Source of the DNA: an uncultured Pseudodesulfovibrio sp.
Lineage (GTDB): Bacteria; Desulfobacterota; Desulfovibrionia; Desulfovibrionales; Desulfovibrionaceae
Length of the DNA stretch: 64,000 nucleotides
Assembly: GCF_963677845.1 (NCBI RefSeq)
Contig: NZ_OY782498.1
Location: 2,549,518 to 2,613,517 of the forward strand
Direction: 5' to 3'
Shown here: piece by piece, positions 35,849 through 42,470 of the stretch
How the letters are laid out: the number at the start of each line of letters is the position of its first letter
Position numbering within the stretch: position 1 is the first letter of the stretch
Program-made: the position numbers and the translations under genes
Notes under the pieces: generated by a model
What the model was told of the DNA's origin: nothing
Seen by the model: only the letters and a program-made list of their open reading frames with translations
The model's database searches: none

Positions 35849-35963
35849 GCATCCTAGCATTAAGCTTCAGCTTCTTTCGCGCTCCATAGTCTCCCGTGAC
35901 CGTATCTCCACCCAAGGGTATCCTTCAATTTTTCACAACAAACCCAATTTGAAGGAGATTCCA

Positions 35964-36097
35964 ATGAGCTTTGAAGACTTCGACTGATTTACTCCTATAC
36001 GCTCAAACAAGCAATTGATGACGGTGTTTTAATTGATGTAGTTGCGCAAGCACCAAAACGCTTTTCAAAACAATACAGATATATATTACCTCCGTGA
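35964..36097 (+). pseudogene. frameshifted remnant of a DUF6573-like gene
   Basis: A good ribosome site (GAAGGAGATT) precedes ATG at 35964, reading MSFEDFD then TGA. In the next frame the sequence continues as LIYSYTLKQAIDDGVLIDV and VAQAPKRFSKQYRYILPP to TGA at 36095-36097. The LI(Y/H)SYT..QAI.DGVLIDV stretch is the hallmark of DUF6573 proteins of mobile elements. One missing base near 35984 explains the break. The rest of the usual domain is also missing. Confidence 0.6.
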
Positions 36098-36131
36098 AAG
36101 CTAAATCTTTTTAGCTTCAGAGTGACCAACT

Positions 36132-36172
36132 GCCCCAGTACTGCAAGATGCAGTACTGGGGCTTTCTATTTT
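36132..36172 (+). terminator. strong hairpin before the recombination module
   Basis: A perfect 14-base-pair stem (GCCCCAGTACTGCA with TGCAGTACTGGGGC, three-base loop) is followed by CTTTCTATTTT. It lies only 14 bases before the ERF start, so it may end the short upstream transcript or attenuate the module. Confidence 0.7.
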
Positions 36173-36185
36173 CAAGGAGGTAATC

Positions 36186-36866
36186 ATGAACTCCCAAATG
36201 AGTTCCCAGGAAATCAGTGAATTAGCAGAGGCGATGATCCAGGTGCAGCAGACACTATCTCCTGCGCTCAAGGACGCAAAGAACACATTTACCAACAGCC
36301 GTTATGCCACGCTCCATTCCGTTATGAATGCATGCCGAGACGCTCTCCTTGAGCACGGCATCTGGCTCACCCAGTATCCTGTGTCGGTCGAGACTAATAA
36401 GCTCGGCCTTGTGACCAAGATCGTCCACGCTGAGACAGGCCAATGGCAGGCATCTTTGTTAACCATGCCATTATCTAAAAATGATCCTCAAGGTTATGGC
36501 TCGGCTATGACTTATGCTCGTCGTTACGGATTATCGGCATTGATCGGTATCGTGACGGAAAGTGACGATGACGGAGAAATGGCCTCTCATCCTGAGCAAA
36601 CTCAAAATGGAGGTTTCCAATCCCTTGATTCCAAGGATCGAACAACCGCTACGGCACCAATATCGTCTCCCAAGGGTAATGCCCCAGGAGCATCAAATCT
36701 GCCTCGTTTAGACGGTGTTCAATACCGGTCTGGAACAGCCAACGATGGCAAGAAATGCGTTTTGGCAACTGGTGATACTCATCCCAAGAAAGAATTCCTT
36801 CGTAAGGCTGGATTTCGTTGGGATGGAACACGAAAAATTTGGTGGAGGTATGCAGATGCAGCATGA
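36186..36866 (+). CDS. ERF-family single-strand DNA annealing protein
   Basis: This 226-residue protein has the ERF signature region: ALKDAKNTFTNSRYATLHSVM, then LPQ-like QYPVSVE, and GSAMTYARRYGLSALIGIV with SDDDGE. ERF proteins promote annealing of complementary strands in phage recombination. The C-terminal part (FLRKAGFRWDGTRKIWWRY) forms a small DUF-like tail seen in some ERF proteins. AAGGAGG precedes the ATG. It heads the plus-strand recombination module. Confidence 0.87.
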   Translation: MNSQMSSQEISELAEAMIQVQQTLSPALKDAKNTFTNSRYATLHSVMNACRDALLEHGIWLTQYPVSVETNKLGLVTKIVHAETGQWQASLLTMPLSKNDPQGYGSAMTYARRYGLSALIGIVTESDDDGEMASHPEQTQNGGFQSLDSKDRTTATAPISSPKGNAPGASNLPRLDGVQYRSGTANDGKKCVLATGDTHPKKEFLRKAGFRWDGTRKIWWRYADAA

Positions 36867-38085
36867 CGACACCAAAGCACAGGGCTTGTTGCGGCTTCTT
36901 ACCCAAGGACTTCTAACTCATGCTGAGAAGAAGACTGACAGTGAGCTTGGAGACCGTAGTCAGTACATAGGAATGTCGGACATAGGGAAAGGCATGGAAT
37001 GTCTCAGGTCTGCTGTGGCCAGCAAGCTTGGTTTAACCACCTTCCCTACCGCATCTGCCATAGATGGACTCGCTCTCAAGGATCTTGCTAAAATTCTTGG
37101 TCGGCAGATCATCCTGCAACGTGGCCATTGGCAGGAACACGGCATTGAGCAGGCTCTTCTAGCCAATGGTGTAAAGCTGGTTCCGCAGCTTGAGATAGCC
37201 ATTGAGCATGACGGTGTACCTATCAAAGCCCATTTGGACTTCACGTTAGTATGGGGTGGACAACGACCTGCTGTGCGGATTCTGGAGCTCAAGAGTAACG
37301 AGCGTGTCCCGGAGACTTTGTATCCTTCGTATGAGGCTCAGCTATATGGCCAGGTAGGATTGCTCAAGGCCTGTTGGGACAAACCGTGTTTCTCTGTGGC
37401 TGAAGAGCATAATCGCATTGGCTTTGCCGGAGCGACATTCGCACAGGCTGTACGCTGGTTGTTTGGAGTAGATATTCCTGATGACCCTGATACTGTGGAC
37501 ATAGAAGCATGGGTACTTTCCATTTCCATATCCGAAGTGAAACCATTCGGGCCATATCTACCGGAAGAGGACATGCTAGGTGTGTGCTTGCAGACGGCAG
37601 TGGCAATCTGGCGTACAGTTGAAGATGTCCGATCTGGCAGTTTGGAATTGAACGACCTGGCCTACTGCCGTGGCTTTCATCCTCTGTGCGACTGGTGTGA
37701 CGTCAACTCTGACTGTCCGAAGTTCCAGGCTATGACCATCCCTGAGGATTCTGCGTGTGGCTTGGAACTGGAAGAAATTGCTCTTCTAAAGGAAAAGAAG
37801 GCCGCTCTGGAGAAACGGATTGCTGAGACAGAGGAACGCATCAAGCAGTCATACCGACTGGTTGGCTCAAAGGACTGGATATCAGCAGGAGATCGTCGTT
37901 TTCGGTTATCTACCATCGCAGGCCGAAGAACACTTGATCGTTCCCTGGTCTCGGACACTCTAACCTCACTAATAGGTGACGAACTCAAGGCTCAAGCCGC
38001 TCTAGAGAAATGTGAAAAGGCAGGCAGGCCATATGAACGGTTATATGTCAGCAAAATTAATAAGCCTCTGAAATCAGCAGCGTAG
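36856..38085 (+). CDS. RecB/Cas4-like PD-(D/E)XK nuclease
   Basis: The ATG at 36856, seven bases after GGAGG, is favoured and overlaps the ERF stop codon; 36850 is an alternative. The 409-residue protein has the RecB-type core: H-E...A at WQEHGIEQALLANGV, the Asp in AHLDFTLVW, then ILELKSN (ExK) and YEAQLYGQVG (QxxxY). Near residue 280 four Cys in CRGFHPLCDWCDVNSDC may hold an Fe-S cluster as in Cas4/AddB. A C-terminal coiled coil follows. It is the likely exonuclease partner of ERF. Confidence 0.83.
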   Translation: MQHDDTKAQGLLRLLTQGLLTHAEKKTDSELGDRSQYIGMSDIGKGMECLRSAVASKLGLTTFPTASAIDGLALKDLAKILGRQIILQRGHWQEHGIEQALLANGVKLVPQLEIAIEHDGVPIKAHLDFTLVWGGQRPAVRILELKSNERVPETLYPSYEAQLYGQVGLLKACWDKPCFSVAEEHNRIGFAGATFAQAVRWLFGVDIPDDPDTVDIEAWVLSISISEVKPFGPYLPEEDMLGVCLQTAVAIWRTVEDVRSGSLELNDLAYCRGFHPLCDWCDVNSDCPKFQAMTIPEDSACGLELEEIALLKEKKAALEKRIAETEERIKQSYRLVGSKDWISAGDRRFRLSTIAGRRTLDRSLVSDTLTSLIGDELKAQAALEKCEKAGRPYERLYVSKINKPLKSAA

Positions 38086-38104
38086 ACATAATAAAACAAG
38101 CAAG

Positions 38105-38137
38105 AAAAGCGCATCTCCATCGGGAGGTGCGCTTTTT
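38105..38137 (+). terminator. terminator inside the recombination module
   Basis: GCGCATCTCC pairs with GGGAGGTGCGC around ATC and is followed by TTTTTC. It separates ERF/nuclease from the CobS-like gene and may reduce read-through. Confidence 0.75.
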
Positions 38138-38158
38138 CATTTTCTATAGGAGAAAAAG

Positions 38159-39142
38159 ATGAGTGACATCCTGAATGAATTACAAACCCTGCAACCTTTC
38201 GAACATGACGCAGGCGAAGTCTTTAGCGGCAAGAAATCCAAGCGTAAAGTGCATGGATTCGAAGACCCGTCTTCATTCACCCCGGATCTTAACCCGGAAT
38301 ACCTGTTCCACGACTCCAGTCGCGACGCCGTGGTCTGGTTCATGGAGTTGTCCGACCCGCTGTACGTGTTTGGTCCTGCTGGGTCTGGAAAGACGAGCCT
38401 CATCAAGCAACTTGCAGCCAAGCTGAACTATCCGGTTTTCGACATCACCGGGCATGGACGTTTGGAATTCCCGGATATGGTCGGCCATCTGACCGTGGAG
38501 AACTCGAATATGTCCTTCCAGTACGGACCGCTTGCACTTGCCATGAAATTTGGTGGGCTGTTCCTGCTTAATGAAATCGATCTTCTCGATCCAGCGACCG
38601 CTGCCGGTTTGAACGGCATCTTGGACGGTGATCCGTTGTGTATTCCCGAGAACGGTGGGGAAGTAATCAAGCCTCATCCGCTGTTTCGGTTTGCAGCCAC
38701 AGCTAATACCAACGGTGCCTCTGACGAAACCGGACTCTACCAGGGAACACTTCGGCAGAACCTGGCTTTCATGGATCGCTTCTGGCTCTGCGAAGTCGGC
38801 TATCCCAAACCAAAAGACGAACGAGAGCTGCTGCATCGCAAAGCTCCTAAACTACCCAAGGAAATACGGACCAAGATGGTGGAATACGCCAACGAGGTCC
38901 GTAAATTATTTATGGGTGAGGCTGACGGCAATTACCGCGACACCATTGAGGTGACGTTCTCGACCCGTACCCTCATTCGTTGGGCAGATCTCACTGCCCG
39001 ATTTCAACCTCTCGCAAGACAAGGCATCCAGCCTTTGACCTACGCGCTTGACCGTGCTCTCGGCTATCGTGCCAGTCCTGAAACCAGGACCATTCTGCAT
39101 GAACTGGCTCAACGCTTATTCCCACAAGAAACTAAGGAGTAA
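38159..39142 (+). CDS. CobS/MoxR-like AAA+ ATPase
   Basis: The 327-residue protein has Walker A FGPAGSGKTSL (about residue 77), pore-loop region GHGRLEFPDMVGH, Walker B LFLLNEIDLLDP, sensor 1 FRFAATANTN, and the arginine-finger region QNLAFMDRFW. This matches CobS/MoxR-type ATPases, which work with VWA proteins. A VWA gene lies two genes downstream. GGAGAAAAAG precedes the ATG. I recall a similar cobS-like gene next to bet/exo genes in SXT/R391 ICEs. Confidence 0.86.
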   Translation: MSDILNELQTLQPFEHDAGEVFSGKKSKRKVHGFEDPSSFTPDLNPEYLFHDSSRDAVVWFMELSDPLYVFGPAGSGKTSLIKQLAAKLNYPVFDITGHGRLEFPDMVGHLTVENSNMSFQYGPLALAMKFGGLFLLNEIDLLDPATAAGLNGILDGDPLCIPENGGEVIKPHPLFRFAATANTNGASDETGLYQGTLRQNLAFMDRFWLCEVGYPKPKDERELLHRKAPKLPKEIRTKMVEYANEVRKLFMGEADGNYRDTIEVTFSTRTLIRWADLTARFQPLARQGIQPLTYALDRALGYRASPETRTILHELAQRLFPQETKE

Positions 39143-39144
39143 TT

Positions 39145-40113
39145 ATGGATACCCATACGGATATCACTGTGCTCGACAATTTGATGGCCCTGAACCTGGA
39201 CGTAAACATCTGGACGGCTCGGAAGAAACTGACACCGGCTGACTTCGGCGGTGCTGATTTACCTCCTGAAGAGCTTGCTTCGCTTGGCAGTAAGAAGATT
39301 TGCAACCCACAGGAATTGCGTATCTTCGGGACGCTGAAGGCCCGTGCTGTGAACTTACTGGATAGAACCGGTGTTCGCTTTCTTGGAGGCTGGGCTATTC
39401 CTAAAGAGAAGGCTGATGAGATCGTGGTCGAATTGACCACCATTCGGAGCGATTTCCTGGCTGCAAAAGAGCAGTTCCTCAACCGGTATGACGAGGCCGT
39501 GCGTGACTGGATAACACAGCATCCTGGTTGGGAGAATTTGATCGGAAGTTCTACGGTCAGTGCGGATTACGTGCGCAGTCGTATCGGATTTAAGTGGCAG
39601 TTGTTCAAGCTGTTGCCTCCAACGGATGACGCCATGCACCAAGGTTTGCAGGATGAAGTCAAAGATCTTGGTGGGACTCTCTTCGATGAGGTGGCTAAAG
39701 CCGCTACGGATACATGGAAGAGATGCTTTGAAGGTAAAGCCAAGGTGACACACAAAGCCTTGTCTCCCTTACGCTCCATCCACACCAAGCTGTCAGGCCT
39801 GAGCTTCGTTGAACCTCGTGTAGTTCCGGTTGTAGACTTGCTAGACACGGCATTCAACCGTGTGCCTGCTCGTGGATACATCCATGGCAGCGCATTGGTC
39901 ATGCTGCAGGGAGTGGTGTCGATGCTCCGTGATCCGGCAACTCTGGTGGCTCATGGCCAGAAGATATTGGATGGACAAGACTCATCTGAAATACTGGCTG
40001 GATTGGTTGCGGATACAATTCCTCCATTACCGGAGGTAGAGCTTGTGCCAAAGACTGACTTCGTTCCTGAACCGGTGCATCAGCGCCAGATCGATAGCCA
40101 TGGACTCTGGTGA
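39145..40113 (+). CDS. DUF3150 protein
   Basis: The 322-residue protein shows the DUF3150 pattern: LDNLMALNLDVNIWTARKKL, FGTLKARAVNLLDRTGVRFLGG with the W-A-I-P that follows, and the helical region ADYVRSRIGFKWQLFKL. It begins two bases after the CobS-like stop codon, with AAGGAG upstream, and its stop overlaps the VWA gene. DUF3150 proteins regularly accompany CobS-like and CobT-like genes in mobile elements; the function is unknown. Confidence 0.8.
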   Translation: MDTHTDITVLDNLMALNLDVNIWTARKKLTPADFGGADLPPEELASLGSKKICNPQELRIFGTLKARAVNLLDRTGVRFLGGWAIPKEKADEIVVELTTIRSDFLAAKEQFLNRYDEAVRDWITQHPGWENLIGSSTVSADYVRSRIGFKWQLFKLLPPTDDAMHQGLQDEVKDLGGTLFDEVAKAATDTWKRCFEGKAKVTHKALSPLRSIHTKLSGLSFVEPRVVPVVDLLDTAFNRVPARGYIHGSALVMLQGVVSMLRDPATLVAHGQKILDGQDSSEILAGLVADTIPPLPEVELVPKTDFVPEPVHQRQIDSHGLW

Positions 40114-40118
40114 TCGTC

Positions 40119-41705
40119 ATGAAGAACACACTCATCATGAAGTCGCTACCCATGGTCGCATCAGTCCTTGGCAGCAAGTATGGAGTAAGGGTCAAAATTG
40201 GTGGGAAAGGAGCATACACAGATGGGGATACCATCCATCTGCCTTCACTTCCCTTGGAGTGCAGTGAGACTCTCATTGGTTTGGCCAGAGGCTATGTGGA
40301 TCACGAAGCAGCCCATATCCGAGAAACTCGGTTCGATTGGCTGAAGCTGGCGAACCTGACTCCGCTGGAGATGCACGTCTGGAACACCTTCGAGGACTGG
40401 CGCGTTGAGCACCGACTAGCTCGTCTCTTTCCAGGATGTAGGCAGAACTTCAATTGGCTGATCCAACATCTGTTCGGCGATGACAATGAGCAGCCAATTG
40501 ATCCGGCAATGGCAGTCCTCAATTGGCTGCTGTTGTCGGTTCGTTCTTGGGATGTACCGGCACTGCATGGCCAGTGTGACCAAGTAGGCGCATTCGTCGA
40601 AGCCCATTATCCCGGTCTGATTGCTCGGCTAAACCTGATCCTGCAAAAGGTGCGTAGATACTGCGGTTCAACTCAGGATTGCATTCTCTACGCTCGTGAG
40701 GTCGTTGCTGTTCTTAAAGACCAAACGGCTTCCCAGGTGCCTCAAAATCAGCAAGTAAAATCCGAAATAAAGCCCTCAAAAAATGAGGGAAGTGAAGTAC
40801 CCATAGAGCGTGTTGCTGGCACTCCAGAACAACGTTTGACGGAATTGCTGGCAGCAAACGATGGCGATCTACCCAATGACATAGGAGAAGCTCTTGCGGA
40901 TCGTTTACTGAAGGAAAGCCCTCACGACCCCAACGAATCCTTGCAGGTGGCTCAGCTTGGCACCAAACCGATCAAGCCGATAAAGCCAGTACACGCAACT
41001 GAAGCCAAGAAAGCTTCCGTTGCCTTACGGACTCAGCTTCAAGGACTTCTGCAATCATCCGTGCTGACGAGAAGCAGAGTCGGTAGGCATGGCCGCCTGG
41101 ATTCGAGACAACTGCATCGATTGTCCGTGGCAGACTCGCGAGTCTTCAGACAAGAAGGTCGGAAGGTTGGCATCAACACTGCCGTTCACATCTTGCTTGA
41201 CTGTTCTGGCTCCATGAGACGACGCATACAGCTAACCACACAGGTATGCCATGCGGTTGCCACGGCTTTGGATGCTATCGACGGAATCAACGTAGGAGTG
41301 ACTGCCTTTCCGGCTGGCTCTCCGGCTGATGATGGAGACAACGGGACTGGGCCGACGATTTGTCCTGTTCTTAAGCATGGCGGGCGGATGCACGACAACG
41401 TCGCCATCAATGCCACCGGCTGCACTCCTTTGGCAGAAGCCCTCTGGTGGACTTTGCAGCGAGTTGTACCACTTGCTGAAAGCAGAAAGATCGTTCTGAT
41501 CTTGACCGACGGTGATCCTGATTCCTTTAACGTGGCTCTTGATGCCATTGAGGAAGGCAGGCGTTTCGGTGTTGAAATCTATGGCTTGGGTATCATGTCT
41601 GAAGCCATCACTAAAATCCTTCCTAATCACAGTCGCACTATCAACGAGTTGTCCGAACTGGCTTCCGCCATGTTTGGGATGCTTCGTAGTGCGTTGATTA
41701 AATAA
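40119..41705 (+). CDS. CobT-like VWA-domain protein
   Basis: The start is either GTG at 40110, overlapping the previous stop codon, or ATG at 40119. The 528-residue product has an N-terminal putative metallopeptidase-like segment (RGYVDHEAAHIRET) with W..FEDWRVE, a charged low-complexity linker, and a C-terminal VWA domain with MIDAS motif LLDCSGSM and LILTDGDPDS. It resembles CobT, the partner of the CobS AAA+ ATPase in cobaltochelatase; here, next to ERF and nuclease genes, a DNA-linked remodelling role seems likelier than cobalamin synthesis. Confidence 0.82.
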   Translation: MKNTLIMKSLPMVASVLGSKYGVRVKIGGKGAYTDGDTIHLPSLPLECSETLIGLARGYVDHEAAHIRETRFDWLKLANLTPLEMHVWNTFEDWRVEHRLARLFPGCRQNFNWLIQHLFGDDNEQPIDPAMAVLNWLLLSVRSWDVPALHGQCDQVGAFVEAHYPGLIARLNLILQKVRRYCGSTQDCILYAREVVAVLKDQTASQVPQNQQVKSEIKPSKNEGSEVPIERVAGTPEQRLTELLAANDGDLPNDIGEALADRLLKESPHDPNESLQVAQLGTKPIKPIKPVHATEAKKASVALRTQLQGLLQSSVLTRSRVGRHGRLDSRQLHRLSVADSRVFRQEGRKVGINTAVHILLDCSGSMRRRIQLTTQVCHAVATALDAIDGINVGVTAFPAGSPADDGDNGTGPTICPVLKHGGRMHDNVAINATGCTPLAEALWWTLQRVVPLAESRKIVLILTDGDPDSFNVALDAIEEGRRFGVEIYGLGIMSEAITKILPNHSRTINELSELASAMFGMLRSALIK

Positions 41706-41728
41706 CCACTCATAATCACGAGGAAAAT

Positions 41729-42064
41729 ATGGATAATGAGATCCCTGTCTGTCCGAACTGTGAAAGTTCGGTTCATGTCGTGTTGTCGAATACCGGCAAG
41801 AAAGTCGGAACCGCTGTCGGTGGAACCGTAGGTGCAGCCACTGGCTATGCCGGAGCATCTACTGGTGCCATCGCTGGTGCAGCAATCGGATCAGTCGTTC
41901 CCGTTGTCGGAACCGCTGTAGGAGCCATCGGTGGTGGAATGCTTGGAGCCATTACGGGCTTTTTCACTGGTGCTGCTGTTGGCAACCAAGTCGGTGATCA
42001 CGTCGACCGGCATGTCATCTGTGACTATCGCTGCAATCGTTGTGGCTACGTTTTCGAAGTATAA
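41729..42064 (+). CDS. glycine-zipper protein with split zinc ribbon
   Basis: The 111-residue protein starts with CPNC and ends with CNRCGYVF, which together could bind zinc. Between them lies a Gly/Ala-rich glycine-zipper membrane segment (GAATGYAGASTGAIAGAAIG and GGGMLGAITGFFTGAAVG). AGGAAAATATGG gives a usable ribosome site. It follows the VWA gene by 23 bases. A membrane-associated role is inferred; the function is unknown. Confidence 0.7.
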   Translation: MDNEIPVCPNCESSVHVVLSNTGKKVGTAVGGTVGAATGYAGASTGAIAGAAIGSVVPVVGTAVGAIGGGMLGAITGFFTGAAVGNQVGDHVDRHVICDYRCNRCGYVFEV

Positions 42065-42079
42065 CCTAAGGAGAAAACC

Positions 42080-42259
42080 ATGCGAGACTTTTGGACGTTT
42101 ATTAGCGGTGTGGCCGTTGGCATTCTCGCCGTAACTGGCGTTTTCGCCATGGATGAAGAAAACAAACCGCGTTCTACCGAACATGACGAAGACGAAATGG
42201 GAAATGACACCGAAGAAGAAAAGAATGATGACGAAAAACTGATCGTCCGAAACTCATAG
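42080..42259 (+). CDS. small membrane protein with acidic tail
   Basis: AAGGAGAAAACC precedes ATG at 42080. The 59-residue product has one N-terminal transmembrane helix (FWTFISGVAVGILAVTGVFA) and a strongly acidic, Asp/Glu/Asn/Lys-rich tail (EHDEDEMGNDTEEEKNDDEK). It is the last gene of the recombination module, 15 bases after the glycine-zipper gene and just before a terminator. Confidence 0.65.
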   Translation: MRDFWTFISGVAVGILAVTGVFAMDEENKPRSTEHDEDEMGNDTEEEKNDDEKLIVRNS

Positions 42260-42267
42260 TTTACAGA

Positions 42268-42310
42268 CAAGGAGAGCCGTGGAGAGAAACCATCACGGCC
42301 TTCCTTGTTT
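42268..42310 (+). terminator. terminator of the recombination module
   Basis: CAAGG...GCCGTG pairs with CACGGC...CCTTG with a small internal loop, followed by a short T-run. It separates this module from the helicase-PLD operon. Confidence 0.75.
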
Positions 42311-42408
42311 CGGAATATAATTTCCATAACCTAACTTTTTCTACCTTTAGCTTTGAACCGTTAAAACAAAAAAATCAACATTATCAGCACTCTTTAGCCA
42401 TAAAGCTA

Positions 42409-42425
42409 TTGGCACAAGTCTTGAT
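42409..42425 (+). promoter_or_regulatory. sigma-54-like promoter of the helicase-PLD-CARF operon
   Basis: TTGGCAC (-24 element) is followed after five bases by TTGAT (-12 element). The consensus is TTGGCAC-N5-TTGCA/T, so only the usual GC reads GA. A transcript from here would start near 42436, about 35 bases before the helicase ATG. The operon's last gene encodes a sigma-54 activator, which supports the call. Confidence 0.6.
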
Positions 42426-42470
42426 ATTCTGTAAGTATCACTTATATCAAACACCACTTGAGGATTCACA

